Shown one piece after another: positions 23,896 through 33,290 of a stretch of 40,968 bases of DNA. Each line of letters begins with the position of its first letter. Within the stretch, counting starts at the first letter, position 1. The position numbers were made by a program, and so were the translations under genes. The stretch is taken from NCBI RefSeq assembly GCF_002584985.1, contig NZ_NUPZ01000013.1, positions 1 to 40,968 of the forward strand, written 5' to 3'. The notes beneath the pieces were generated by a model. The model was not told the DNA's origin. It saw only the letters and a program-made list of their open reading frames with translations, and searched no databases. The stretch comes from Bacillus sp. AFS029637 (GTDB lineage Bacteria; Bacillota; Bacilli; Bacillales; Bacillaceae_G).

Positions 23896-24352
23896 TTGAA
23901 GAAAATTTTAGTAATAGCCGCATTATGTTTATCATTAACTTCTTTAACTGCATGCGGTAGCAACAACGCTAATTCACCAACTGAATCTAAGCAAGAAAAA
24001 AAAAGAAAAAAAAGTTACAATAGATTCGATTATCTCCGAATTTAAAAATGCTGGTCTACAAGCAGAAAACCCAACTGATTTACCTCAAAAAGAGTTCGGA
24101 AACTTGCGTAAAGAAGGGAAACGTATTATGGTACCAGCACTTGGTGAGGATAGTGGTGGTCGCTTATTTGAAATAACTAAAAAAGAAGACCTGGAAAAAG
24201 TGAAGAAATATTACGACGAATTAGGAAACTCCTCTCCCATGTTATTTTCCCATACATATGCAAAAGGAAATTTCCTCTTACAAATGAATGGAGATATGAA
24301 AGACGAAGAGTTTGCAAAATATAAAGATGTGATGGACAAGTTTATTAAGTAA
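23896..24352 (+). pseudogene. Lipoprotein gene with a +1 frameshift in an A9 run
   Basis: TTG 23896 follows TAAGGAGG (23881-23888). The first frame reads MKKILVIAALCLSLTSLTAC (lipobox LTAC), then GSNNANSPTESKQEKKRKK, and stops at 24045. If the A9 run at 23996-24004 had eight A, the frame would continue EKKEKKVTIDSIISEFKNAG into the open frame that ends KDEEFAKYKDVMDKFIK at 24350-24352. Repaired, it would be a 151-residue lipoprotein. A second A8 run (24006-24013) lies one base away. A fixed mutation, phase variation, transcriptional slippage or a sequencing error are all possible. The function is unknown; it is convergent with the MMPL gene. Confidence 0.75.
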
Positions 24353-24380
24353 CAAAAAAATCCCCCTTTAAAGGGGGATT
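24352..24380. terminator. Bidirectional terminator between the lipoprotein and MMPL genes
   Basis: A perfect palindromic stem (AATCCCCCTTT 24359-24369 with AAAGGGGGATT 24370-24380). A T7 run follows on the minus strand, and TTATTTTTT-type sequence on the plus strand further down. It sits between convergent genes. Confidence 0.85.
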
Positions 24381-24383
24381 CAA

Positions 24384-27300
24384 TTATTTTTTATTATTCA
24401 TTTTCTTTGTATAGCCCTTCATTTTACTTGTTAAACCAATTAAAGCGGGAAATAATACTGGCATAATAATAAGAGCTAATATTAGAAGCCCAATAACAGC
24501 AACGGAAGCAACTTGTATAAGAGTTAATACACCTGAAGGTATTAACGCTGCAAATGTCCCACCTAAAATAAGTGCTGCTGATAATACAACTCCGCCTATG
24601 TGACGAGATGCAGTTACAATTTTCGTTACCGAATCCCCTTCAAGCTCGTTATAGCGCATCATCAAGAAGATACTATAATCCACTCCTAAAGCGACAAGCA
24701 TTATGAAACTAAAGAATGGAACATTCCAGCTTAATGAATCAACGTTTAATACATGTGTACTAATTAATTCACTTATGCCAAGTGATGCAAAGTACGTTAA
24801 AAGTAAAGATCCGATAATAAAAATTGAATTTAAGAATGAACGGGTAATTACAATTAGTACAATCCCAATTCCAATCAACATAATCGTAGCAGTACGCAAG
24901 AAATCTTGCCCCGTTACTTCTTTTAAATCAACATTTCTAGCTGTTGTCCCTCCAATTGCTGTTTTCGCATCATTTAATTCCGTCCCCTTTAACGTGCCAA
25001 CTATTGCTTTATTTATTTCATGAATAATAGGCATCGCTTCTTTCGAATATGGATTTACATCTAAAATAATTGTCATTTTAGCAGTTTTTCTATCATGTGA
25101 CATATACGTATTTAATGCTTTTTGGAAGTCTTCTCCCTCCAAAATTTCTTTTGGAATGTAAAACTTCTCAGAGCTTTTCGATTCATTCAGTTCTCCTAAA
25201 TATTTCTGAGCATCCCCTAGACCGTTACTTACCTTTTCAAGCCCTTCTGTACTTTTAGACAAACCAGATTGCAATTGCCCCATCTGTTCTTGCAAGTCTT
25301 TTAATCCAGTTAATAACTGCCCTTGGCCATCATTTATTTTCGTTAATCCAGATTGTAGCTCAGTTGATTTGTTCGCAATTTGTTTTGAACCTGTAGCACC
25401 TTCATTCAAGCCATTTTTCAGCTCAGTAGCTCCTTTTTGTAACTCTGTAACGCCATTATTCATTTCTTTTAAACCGTTATCTACTTTCAATAACGACTGA
25501 TTCGCTTCTTTAAATGAACTCATCGCTGCTTTATGCTGCGTTGCTAATTGATTTAATTCGTTTGACAGTACATTTAATTGCTTTTGGGCTTCCTTCGCAA
25601 TTCCTATCGTTTGCTTCACATTAGGATCATTTGCTAATTCTGGTTTTGTTTGAACAAAATTGGTCATTAACATTTCAATTTGCTCATAACCTTTTTTCGC
25701 ACCATCAATTGCTTGCGAAATACTCTCGAAGTATTGATCGTAAGAACTTAAACCTTTCTCTAGCTGTGCGTAACCCGCATGCAACTGCGACGTTGCATTT
25801 GATAAAATATTTATATTTTCGTTTAGTGAGGTTAACCCGCTCTCAATTTGCTGTGCTCCTTGTGCTCCATCGTTTATGCCACTTGATAATTGATTTAACG
25901 CTGTTCCTAATGCTGTTACTCCATTTTTTGCATCGTTCGTTCCATCAATTAACTTTTGAACATTTGCGAGACCGTTTGATTCATTACCGCCCATTTTATT
26001 TTTCGCATCCGTTAATCCATCATTGATTTCTTTTAAGCCACCATTAGCATCTCCTAATCCTGTATTAAGTTCTCCCGCTTGTTTATTTATATATAATTCT
26101 TTTATCTTATCACCGGTTGGACGCGTCGGTGAATATACTTCTGAAACTCCCTTAACTTTCGAAATTTTATCAGTTAGTTCATCTAAAGTCTGTAATGAAG
26201 TCGCCCCATCTAACTTTTTATTAGATTGAATGACTAACGTACTTGGTGAAGAAAACCCTGGCGGAAAATGCTCCTCAATTACGTTAATCCCCATCTTTGA
26301 TTCGTATTTATTGTCTACTTCAAATAAGTCATTGTAATTCAATGTGTTAGAATATTTTAATACGAAAGGAATCGATATCACCATTACAATGATTAATGCG
26401 ATAAATGGTCTTGCAACTGAATTTTTCGCAAAGAATCCCCATAAGCGACTATCCTCATGACCTTTAAATGTTTTAACTGGATAAAACATTCCTTTTCCTA
26501 AAAGCACCATAAAAAATGGATTTAAAGTGGTTAATACGAGTAGTAATACTGCGACACCAATTGATACTGCTGAAGTTGATTGATATAAGTTAAAATTAGC
26601 TAAACTAAGTGATGCAAAACCAATTAGCACTGCTATCCCACTATATATAACTGTTTTCCCTGCCGATTTAAATGTCTCTTTCGTGGCCAAAAATGCATTT
26701 TCTTGTTTACTTAATTCTTCTTTAAATCTCGTATATAGTAAAATGTTATAATCTGTTCCTACTCCAAATAGTACAACTACGACAAATACTTGCGTAAAAT
26801 TCGAAAATGGGAAATTAAATTGATCTACAAGATGAGCAATTACCCCCATTGAAACTAAATACGATACCCCAACTGTAAGTAGAGAAATAATCGGAACTAT
26901 CGGTGAACGAAATACAATGATTAATACTACAAGAATGAAAATAATTGAAATAATTTCTGTCTTTTTCACTCCCTCTTGAGAAGATTTAAGAAAATCATCT
27001 CCGATTAAGTCGCTTCCTGTTAAGTATGTTTTTACCCCTTTCGGTTTTACTTTTTTATGAAGCTCATCTGCAACTTTTGATATGTTACCATGTTTTTTAT
27101 CTACCGATATTTGCGTTAAAATCGTTGTATTATCTTTAGAAATTAATTGTTCTTCCAAATCTTTATTATCTAAATGTGAAACAACTTCCTTTATTCCTAA
27201 GTTCTCTTTGTCATTTTGTAACGCATTGATTGTTTTCGCTATTTCCTCTTTTTGTTCATTCGTTAAAGCATTTTTATCTCCACTATTAAAAACCGCTATT

Positions 27301-27500
27301 ATTTCATACTTTTCGCTTCCTTCTTTATCCATCTCTTTTATCATCTTGTCAGCCATACTGCTTTGTTCTGTATGAGGAATCGTAATTTGCCCTTTTTCTT
27401 TCACTAACTTATCCATATTCGGCATCGTTACGACCATTGTAATAGTAATAACTATCCATAATAGAAAAGATAAACTTCTCCAACTTTTTAGCTTGCTCAT
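24384..27500 (-). CDS. MMPL/RND family transporter (YdfJ-like)
   Basis: About 1038 residues from ATG 27500; ATG 27509 is also in frame, but its ribosome binding site would be adjacent. One membrane segment near residue 10, then an extracytoplasmic loop. A first six-helix block (about 180-370) contains VFGVGTDYNILLYTRF, and a second near the C-terminus contains LVALGVDYSIFLMMRY; the GxDY(N/S) motif carries the proton-relay Asp of MMPL/RND pumps. Between them (about 470-800) is a very long helical region rich in LNxG and GLxxLNxG repeats, typical of actinobacterial and Bacillus YdfJ-type exporters. It probably exports lipids or amphipathic drugs. A TetR gene lies upstream and three operator copies lie between them. 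Confidence 0.9.
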   Translation of the reverse strand: MSKLKSWRSLSFLLWIVITITMVVTMPNMDKLVKEKGQITIPHTEQSSMADKMIKEMDKEGSEKYEIIAVFNSGDKNALTNEQKEEIAKTINALQNDKENLGIKEVVSHLDNKDLEEQLISKDNTTILTQISVDKKHGNISKVADELHKKVKPKGVKTYLTGSDLIGDDFLKSSQEGVKKTEIISIIFILVVLIIVFRSPIVPIISLLTVGVSYLVSMGVIAHLVDQFNFPFSNFTQVFVVVVLFGVGTDYNILLYTRFKEELSKQENAFLATKETFKSAGKTVIYSGIAVLIGFASLSLANFNLYQSTSAVSIGVAVLLLVLTTLNPFFMVLLGKGMFYPVKTFKGHEDSRLWGFFAKNSVARPFIALIIVMVISIPFVLKYSNTLNYNDLFEVDNKYESKMGINVIEEHFPPGFSSPSTLVIQSNKKLDGATSLQTLDELTDKISKVKGVSEVYSPTRPTGDKIKELYINKQAGELNTGLGDANGGLKEINDGLTDAKNKMGGNESNGLANVQKLIDGTNDAKNGVTALGTALNQLSSGINDGAQGAQQIESGLTSLNENINILSNATSQLHAGYAQLEKGLSSYDQYFESISQAIDGAKKGYEQIEMLMTNFVQTKPELANDPNVKQTIGIAKEAQKQLNVLSNELNQLATQHKAAMSSFKEANQSLLKVDNGLKEMNNGVTELQKGATELKNGLNEGATGSKQIANKSTELQSGLTKINDGQGQLLTGLKDLQEQMGQLQSGLSKSTEGLEKVSNGLGDAQKYLGELNESKSSEKFYIPKEILEGEDFQKALNTYMSHDRKTAKMTIILDVNPYSKEAMPIIHEINKAIVGTLKGTELNDAKTAIGGTTARNVDLKEVTGQDFLRTATIMLIGIGIVLIVITRSFLNSIFIIGSLLLTYFASLGISELISTHVLNVDSLSWNVPFFSFIMLVALGVDYSIFLMMRYNELEGDSVTKIVTASRHIGGVVLSAALILGGTFAALIPSGVLTLIQVASVAVIGLLILALIIMPVLFPALIGLTSKMKGYTKKMNNKK

Positions 27501-27536
27501 TTGAATCATCTCCCGCTATTAGAATTTCATGTTTCT

Positions 27537-27690
27537 ATAGGAATGAACGTTCATTCCTATCATTCTATCGAATTACTTTTTAACTCTATTAAACTGTGAA
27601 TTCCGGAATGAATATTCATTCCTTTATTTGTAAAGATTTATCATCTCCTGTTATTGTTTTTATACCTTTCTCGGAATGAATGTTCATTCC
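27537..27690 (-). promoter_or_regulatory. Three palindromic operators before the MMPL gene
   Basis: Three copies of the motif GGAATGAANRTTCATTCC lie in this interval. One is a perfect 24-bp palindrome at 27537-27560 (core GGAATGAACGTTCATTCC), one is perfect at 27605-27622 (GGAATGAATATTCATTCC), and one is near-perfect at 27673-27690 (GGAATGAATGTTCATTCC). They occupy the 202 bases between the tetR stop and the MMPL start. A fourth copy precedes tetR itself. The shared sequence indicates binding of the adjacent TetR protein. Confidence 0.8.
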
Positions 27691-27711
27691 TGTCCTTATA
27701 AAGCTATAGAA

Positions 27712-28278
27712 TCAAATGATTCTAATAGCATTCCAACAACTTTCTTCCAGTTCTTTTACCAATTCTTCTGTATATTCTAATTGACCTGTTTCCATTACTT
27801 TAATTAATTTTTCAATTGGTTGATATACAATAATAATTAAAGCAATGGGTGGTAATGGACGAAGAAAACCTTTTTCGATTCCATCTTCAATCAAGTCCCT
27901 GAAGAAGCCCATAAAGTCCTCGAATATTTCATTACTATGTTCATCGAGAAAATAACTATCACAGTGAGAATTTGTAAAAAGAAAAGCATCTGCATTTTGT
28001 CTCGCAAATTCAAATAAACGGTTGTACGTATGGCTAAACTGTTCACGAATATTTGCATCGACTGGAAAATCGGTTTTTATTAATTCCGATAGTTGTAAAA
28101 CACTTTTCGTAAATAAAGAATTAACAAGTGCCTCTTTATTTTCAAAATAACGGTAAATAGTACCTGCACCTACTTTTGCTTTTTCAGCAATCATCGGAAT
28201 TGTTGTACCATCATACCCCCGCTCTGCAAAAAGTTGTATTGCAGCATCAAAAATGTCTTCTTGTTTGTTTTTAGCCAT
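27712..28278 (-). CDS. TetR family regulator of the MMPL exporter
   Basis: A 188-residue protein. The helix-turn-helix region is AAIQLFAERGYDGTTIPMIA, EKAKVGAGTIYRYFENKEAL (about residues 12-51), with the GTIYRYFxNKE helix typical of TetR. The C-terminal domain is helical, including FLFTNSHCDSYFLDEHSNEI. RBS GAGGTGA stands before ATG 28278. Four operator copies, one upstream of this gene and three before MMPL, suggest that it represses itself and the exporter until an effector, probably a substrate of the pump, binds. Confidence 0.92.
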   Translation of the reverse strand: MAKNKQEDIFDAAIQLFAERGYDGTTIPMIAEKAKVGAGTIYRYFENKEALVNSLFTKSVLQLSELIKTDFPVDANIREQFSHTYNRLFEFARQNADAFLFTNSHCDSYFLDEHSNEIFEDFMGFFRDLIEDGIEKGFLRPLPPIALIIIVYQPIEKLIKVMETGQLEYTEELVKELEESCWNAIRII

Positions 28279-28297
28279 TTTTTCACCTCGCTTTTCA

Positions 28298-28315
28298 GGA
28301 ATGAAAATTCATTCC
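28298..28315 (-). promoter_or_regulatory. Operator upstream of tetR
   Basis: GGAATGAAAATTCATTCC at 28298-28315 is a palindrome of the same type as the three copies between tetR and MMPL. It ends 20 bases before the tetR start codon, consistent with autorepression. Confidence 0.75.
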
Positions 28316-28408
28316 GTTTTTAATTATAAATTAGATGGATTAAAAGTCAAGAGTGCGACAAAGTAAAATCGATTTTTCTCATTGATCGTGCGTAAAGAGT
28401 GAAATTCT

Positions 28409-28445
28409 AAAAGGAAGCTGTACCGACGTTTCCTTTAGTACAGCT
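28409..28445 (-). terminator. Terminator of the Eis-like gene
   Basis: The stem AGCTGTAC (28416-28423) pairs with GTACAGCT (28438-28445). On the minus strand it leads into TTCCTTTT. It lies 17 bases past the stop at 28462. Confidence 0.6.
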
Positions 28446-28461
28446 CGCCCCTATTTTCAAA

Positions 28462-29619
28462 TTAAAAGAAATCATAAATAAATGGCTTACGAACTGGTAC
28501 TACATTCTCAAATGCTCGTATTTCCTCTTCACTTCCGCTAATTAATTCAAGTTCTTTTAGTTCTAACGGACGTTTATAACCAAACATAATTGTAGATAAT
28601 GCATTTATATCCAGTTTGATTCCTTTATCCTTTGCTTCTTCTATAATTGCTACTTCATGATTTGCAAGTCTCACTGTAACGTTATTCCACGGAGCAAATG
28701 AATCTGTAATATGTAAGATCACTTCTTGCTGTACATTGTTCCAATTCAACTCATATTGTTTTAAGAACTGCTCTATATCTACAATTCTGCCCATAAAATA
28801 TGGTTTCAATTCTGTCTTCACTCTTGGCTCTTGCAATGTATATAACAATGGTTCTTTTTCACTTATAGTCATTTCTAGTTCTTTTATCATAGAATCATGC
28901 TGACATATGAAGTTCCATAGGCCATTTCTAGCTTCATTATGCAACGGAACAAATTCTTCTACTGTCATTTTATAGTTTTCTATTTTATATAACATGTAAC
29001 CTGCTGCCGTTTTATTTTCATCATAGTAAATCGCTAATGTAAAATCATGATAGACTGCTTGTAACCACCATTTTCCACTGCGAACTAGCATCCCTGAAAA
29101 GCGTTCTGCAAATGTTTCATAAATCTTTTCTACTTCTTCCGGATGATTTTCTTTATTGAAACGTTTCACAGTACCATTCACTTGTTTTTTCATAACTAAA
29201 TCGCTCTTTGTCATATGACATACTAAGCGATTCGCACAAAGTTCCCAGCCGTATTTACGGTAGAATGAAACAGCAAACGGATGTAGCATCGATACGGTAT
29301 ACCCATCTTTTTTCATCGTTTGAAGTGAATGCTGAAGTAACTCTTTTACATAGCCACTCCTTCTATATTCCGGATACGTCGCTACCCCTGCAACGCCTCC
29401 CATTTTAAATTTTTCTTTTCCCATGTAGATATGAAACGGAATAAGATGCAGTTTTGCTGCTAAATCTTCACCTTCCATAATACCGTATACTTCATGACTT
29501 TCCTTCATCTTTATAAGTTGTTGCTTTAATCGTTCCTCATCTACTTTATATTGAAAAGCGTACTCTGATAAACGTAATGCTTCTCTAAATTTATCTTCTT
29601 TTAATTGTATGACATTCAT
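28462..29619 (-). CDS. Eis-like GNAT N-acetyltransferase with C-terminal SCP2-type domain
   Basis: A 385-residue protein, the usual Eis length. The first GNAT domain carries MGGVAGVATYPEYRRSGYVK (about residues 73-92, acetyl-CoA loop) and MLHPFAVSFYRKYGWELCAN (about 115-134). A second GNAT-like domain follows (about 150-280) and the sterol-carrier-like C-terminal domain. The chain ends FIYDFF, so the terminal carboxylate next to Phe can serve as catalytic base, as in Eis enzymes. Characterised Eis proteins acetylate several amines of aminoglycosides or lysines; a B. anthracis Eis homologue is known. The natural substrate is unknown. Monocistronic, RBS GGAGAG before ATG 29619. Confidence 0.85.
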   Translation of the reverse strand: MNVIQLKEDKFREALRLSEYAFQYKVDEERLKQQLIKMKESHEVYGIMEGEDLAAKLHLIPFHIYMGKEKFKMGGVAGVATYPEYRRSGYVKELLQHSLQTMKKDGYTVSMLHPFAVSFYRKYGWELCANRLVCHMTKSDLVMKKQVNGTVKRFNKENHPEEVEKIYETFAERFSGMLVRSGKWWLQAVYHDFTLAIYYDENKTAAGYMLYKIENYKMTVEEFVPLHNEARNGLWNFICQHDSMIKELEMTISEKEPLLYTLQEPRVKTELKPYFMGRIVDIEQFLKQYELNWNNVQQEVILHITDSFAPWNNVTVRLANHEVAIIEEAKDKGIKLDINALSTIMFGYKRPLELKELELISGSEEEIRAFENVVPVRKPFIYDFF

Positions 29620-29731
29620 TTATCTCTCCTCCATTCCCTATTTGAATTGTACCATAATTCTCATTATTACAATTCGGTAAGTGAAATTTTATAGACGCTC
29701 AACAAATGCTATCGATTTCGCAATAATGCAA

Positions 29732-29763
29732 CATAAAAAAGCAGATACATTCCGCATCTGCTT
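29732..29763 (-). terminator. Terminator of the aromatic operon
   Basis: The stem AAGCAGATAC (29739-29748) pairs with GCATCTGCTT (29754-29763, one G-T pair), followed by a T-run on the minus strand. It lies 10 bases beyond the aroA stop. Confidence 0.75.
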
Positions 29764-29772
29764 CTCATCACT

Positions 29773-31062
29773 TTATTTAGCTAACGTTTGAAGTTCTTCG
29801 AAGAATGTAGGATATGATACGCCTACTGCTTCTGCATCTTCAATTGTTGTTTTTCCTTCTGCAATACATCCAGCAATCGCAAGCATCATTCCGATGCGGT
29901 GATCACCGTAACTATTTACTGTATCGCCTTTTAGAGCTGATTTTCCGTAAATAATCATGCCGTCGTCAGTAGCTTCTATGCGAGCTCCTAGTTTCGTTAA
30001 CTCTGCAACGACTGTATCAATACGGTTCGTTTCTTTTACTTTTAATTCGTGTGCATCTTTAATAACTGTAATTCCTTCTGCTTGTGTTGCTGCTAATGCG
30101 ATTACTGGAATTTCATCGATTAATCTTGGGATAATATCTCCGCCGATTTCGATTCCTTTTAATGAAGATGTTTCGATTGTTATATTTGCAGCTGGTTCTG
30201 ATGCTCCTTCGTTAATTGGCTCTACAGTAAACGTAGCACCCATTTTCTCTAAAACATCAATAATACCTGTACGAGTTGGATTCATCCCTACATTTTCTAA
30301 TACTAATTTACTATTTGGAATGATTGCGCCTGCTACTAAGAAAAATGCTGCTGATGATACGTCGCCCGGCACTTGAACGTCTGTTGCTGTTAACTTCTGT
30401 CCACCTGCAAGTTTCACAGTTTTTCCCACGCGGGTTACTTTAACGCCAAATGCTTCTAGCATTCTTTCCGTATGGTCACGTGAAATATGTGGTTCTGTAA
30501 CAGCTGTTACACCTTCTGCGCGAAGACCTGCGAGTAAAATAGCTGATTTTACTTGCGCACTTGCAACTGGAGACGTATATTCGATTGCTTTTAAATCACC
30601 GCCGCGTATTGTTAGCGGTGTAAACGTTCCTTCTTCCCGGCCATCAATGTTTGCGCCCATTTGTTTTAATGGATTTGTTACACGTTTCATCGGTCTTTTT
30701 GCGATAGACGCATCACCTTGTACGCAAGAGAAAAATGGTGTATTTGCCAAAATTCCTGACATTAATCGTATCGTTGTACCAGAATTACCAACATCTAATA
30801 CAGCTTTCGGCTCTTGTAAACCTTCTAATCCTTTACCAACTACAGTAACTTCATCACCATTTTGCGTAATGTCTACTCCCATTTCTTTAAAGCAAGAAAT
30901 TGTACTTAAACAGTCTGCACCGGGCAAGAAACCTTTAATTGTCGTTTTTCCTTCTGCGATCGCGCCGAACATAACAGCGCGGTGTGAAATGGACTTATCA
31001 CCTGGAATTGTAATGTTGCCATTTAATCCGTTATTAACAGGTTGTATCGTTTTTTTCTTCAC
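29773..31062 (-). CDS. aroA: 3-phosphoshikimate 1-carboxyvinyltransferase (EPSP synthase)
   Basis: A 429-residue protein that transfers enolpyruvyl from PEP to shikimate-3-phosphate. Motifs: [20 protein letters not shown] (residues 15-34, the phosphate-binding Lys/Ser/Arg), [17 protein letters not shown] (PEP site), [20 protein letters not shown] (the RPMxRV form of firmicute class II-like enzymes), EIPVIALAA (catalytic Asp just before it) and [22 protein letters not shown]. The start is GTG at 31060-31062 with AAGGTGA 5 bases upstream. It is the last gene of the operon, 16 bases after tyrA. Such enzymes often differ from class I in glyphosate sensitivity, not predictable here. Confidence 0.96.
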   Translation of the reverse strand: MKKKTIQPVNNGLNGNITIPGDKSISHRAVMFGAIAEGKTTIKGFLPGADCLSTISCFKEMGVDITQNGDEVTVVGKGLEGLQEPKAVLDVGNSGTTIRLMSGILANTPFFSCVQGDASIAKRPMKRVTNPLKQMGANIDGREEGTFTPLTIRGGDLKAIEYTSPVASAQVKSAILLAGLRAEGVTAVTEPHISRDHTERMLEAFGVKVTRVGKTVKLAGGQKLTATDVQVPGDVSSAAFFLVAGAIIPNSKLVLENVGMNPTRTGIIDVLEKMGATFTVEPINEGASEPAANITIETSSLKGIEIGGDIIPRLIDEIPVIALAATQAEGITVIKDAHELKVKETNRIDTVVAELTKLGARIEATDDGMIIYGKSALKGDTVNSYGDHRIGMMLAIAGCIAEGKTTIEDAEAVGVSYPTFFEELQTLAK

Positions 31063-31078
31063 GTTTTCACCTTCTCAT

Positions 31079-32179
31079 TTAAATTGTTTCATATGTTTGA
31101 TATTCTTCTTCTCCAAGCGCTAGCTTTGCTTTCATTCGATCTTCTTCTCTTTGGAAGCTAATACGTAATACCCCAAGTAATCCTTCACGCGCTTCTAATA
31201 TTTGCAAGTTCGTAATACTAATTTCCTCACGCGCCAAAATACTCGTAATATGAGCTAAAGCCCCCACTTTATCTAAAACATCGACGTATAAGTCGTGATA
31301 AGCAGGAATTGCACCGCTTTTTCGGACTGGTAACGAATCACGGTATTCTTTCGCGTCTGCAAAATAGTTTTGAATCTCGCCTGCATCTCCGGTAGAAACT
31401 GTATGATATAAACCTTCCATTTCAGAGATCCACTCTTTTAATAATACCATTAAATGCTCACGATTTTGCTTTACAATATCACTCCACATTTTCGGGCTAC
31501 TAGATGCGATACGTGTAATGTCTTTAAACCCTCCGGCAGCTAGTTGATGGATGAGCGGATTATCCCCTGCATGTTTTTCAACTTGCTTTACTAACCCTGC
31601 CGCAATTAGGTGCGGAAAATGACTCACAATTCCTGTTACATAATCATGCTCTTCTGTATTTAAAACGAGAAAATGTGACCCTGTTCCTTTTAACCAACGC
31701 TTAAGCTCTTCCACTTGTTCATTTGGTACATGCTTCATCGGTGTTAAAATGTAAAATGCATTTTCAAATAAATGTGCTTTTGCACTTTCAACTCCCGTTT
31801 TATGAGAACCTGCCATTGGATGTCCACCAATGAAAGAGACTTCTTTTGAAAATAAAGCTTCTGCTTCGTTCATAATCGTTCCTTTTGTACTACCAACATC
31901 GGTCACAATAACATCTTCTCGTAAACGGAATGACGCTAGTTTATGCAATAACTTCTTCGTTTCTTCAACAGGAGAAGCAAAAACGATTAAATGTGCCTCT
32001 TCACATGCATGCTGTAAATCTATTGCTACTTCATCTACTACGTGTAATTCTTTCGCGCGTTCTACTTGTTCTGGAAAAATATCATAACCAGTTATCGTTA
32101 CATCGTGCTCATTCTTAATTGCTAATGCGAGAGAGCCTCCTATTAAACCAGTTCCAATTAATACTACTTTTTTACACAT
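31079..32179 (-). CDS. tyrA: Prephenate dehydrogenase with ACT domain
   Basis: About 366 residues from ATG 32179 (MCKKVVLIGTGLIGGSLALA), chosen because the Rossmann strand then starts at residue 4, as in other TyrA proteins. The frame is open from 32215. NAD-binding GTGLIGGS is at about 9-16. The catalytic region includes FIGGHPMAGSHKTGVESAKA and the conserved His of VSHFPHLIAAGLV. A C-terminal ACT domain (LYVDVLDKVGALAHITSILA and on) is the likely tyrosine sensor. It converts prephenate to 4-hydroxyphenylpyruvate. Its start overlaps the hisC stop, so the two are translationally coupled. Confidence 0.95.
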   Translation of the reverse strand: MCKKVVLIGTGLIGGSLALAIKNEHDVTITGYDIFPEQVERAKELHVVDEVAIDLQHACEEAHLIVFASPVEETKKLLHKLASFRLREDVIVTDVGSTKGTIMNEAEALFSKEVSFIGGHPMAGSHKTGVESAKAHLFENAFYILTPMKHVPNEQVEELKRWLKGTGSHFLVLNTEEHDYVTGIVSHFPHLIAAGLVKQVEKHAGDNPLIHQLAAGGFKDITRIASSSPKMWSDIVKQNREHLMVLLKEWISEMEGLYHTVSTGDAGEIQNYFADAKEYRDSLPVRKSGAIPAYHDLYVDVLDKVGALAHITSILAREEISITNLQILEAREGLLGVLRISFQREEDRMKAKLALGEEEYQTYETI

Positions 32180-33272
32180 TTGCCTCATCTCGAGACTTAC
32201 TTTTTTTATTTTCAAAGTGTTGTTTTAACACTGAAATCACTCCTTCATTTTGTTCCCTAGTTCCGACTGTAATACGGACCCCATTCGGGAACGGACGAAT
32301 AATAAATCCTGCGTGTGCACAAGCTTCATAAATCTCTCCAGCATCCTCAACTGGCAAGAAGATGAAATTTGTTTGTGACGGGTAAAATGGAATTTCATTT
32401 TCCTTACAGAAGCTTTCGTATTGTTGTAATCCCTCTGCATTCACACGTACAATTTCTTCGATAAATGCTTCGTCGTTAAAAGCAATCGTTGCTGCTTTTT
32501 GCGCTAATGAAGATACGTTAAATGGTAAACGTACGACATTTAATTTCTCGATTAACTCTTCCTGTCCAATTGCATATCCCACTCGGAAAGAAGCTAACCC
32601 GTATGCTTTAGAAAACGTTCTAAGCACAAGAATATTTTTATGTTTTTCTAAAAGCGGTAATGCCTTTGGGAAATCTTCCGCTATTACATACTCATAGTAC
32701 GCTTCATCAATGACAATTAACGTATTCTCACTAATCTCTTTAATGAATTGAGTTAATTTCTGTTCATTCACATATGTTCCTGTAGGGTTGTTCGGATTAC
32801 AAATCCACACGATTTTTGTATTATGATCCACTGCTGAAGAAATTTCATCTAAGTCGTATACACCGTTATTTAACGCAACTTCTTTCACTTCACAGCCTTC
32901 AATAATCGCATGGTGGCGGTACTGCGGGAATGTTGCACCAGCTGTTACGATGTTATCTCCAGCTCTTAGTACTGCACGGCTTATCATTTGAATGACTTCA
33001 TCTAAACCACTACCGCAAAGTACTTGTTCCATTTGTACATGTAACTTATCTGCAATTGTTTGACGGAGCGTTGTAGCACCTCCGTCAGGATATAAAGCAT
33101 GTTCCAACCATGATTTTTGCAACTCATCTAAAACACGTGGCGAACAGCCGAATGGATTTTCATTCGATGCTAATTTCACAAATGAATGATCTCCGTACAC
33201 TTCTTTCATTTGTTCAGGTGATTTACCTGGTTTATATGGTTGTAATGATGATAGTTGATCTTTTACTTGCAT
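32172..33272 (-). CDS. hisC: Histidinol-phosphate/aromatic aminotransferase
   Basis: A 366-residue fold type I PLP enzyme. Seen: SNENPFGCSPRVLDELQKSW near the N-terminus, ICNPNNPTGTYV (about 157-168), VIDEAYYEYV (Asp and Tyr binding PLP) and TFSKAYGLASFRVGYAIGQE with the Schiff-base Lys. In Bacillus the HisC beside tyrA and aroA transaminates both histidinol phosphate and the keto acids of Tyr and Phe, so here it provides the last step from the TyrA product. RBS AAAGGTGG stands before ATG 33272. 18 bases after aroC; the end overlaps tyrA. Confidence 0.95.
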   Translation of the reverse strand: MQVKDQLSSLQPYKPGKSPEQMKEVYGDHSFVKLASNENPFGCSPRVLDELQKSWLEHALYPDGGATTLRQTIADKLHVQMEQVLCGSGLDEVIQMISRAVLRAGDNIVTAGATFPQYRHHAIIEGCEVKEVALNNGVYDLDEISSAVDHNTKIVWICNPNNPTGTYVNEQKLTQFIKEISENTLIVIDEAYYEYVIAEDFPKALPLLEKHKNILVLRTFSKAYGLASFRVGYAIGQEELIEKLNVVRLPFNVSSLAQKAATIAFNDEAFIEEIVRVNAEGLQQYESFCKENEIPFYPSQTNFIFLPVEDAGEIYEACAHAGFIIRPFPNGVRITVGTREQNEGVISVLKQHFENKKSKSRDEANV

Positions 33273-33290
33273 GTTAAAACCACCTTTTTA

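Noticed and set aside
24703-26229. Long plus-strand frames inside the MMPL gene
   Set aside because: They are antisense shadows of the strongly supported 1038-residue exporter and have no ribosome binding sites or recognisable products.
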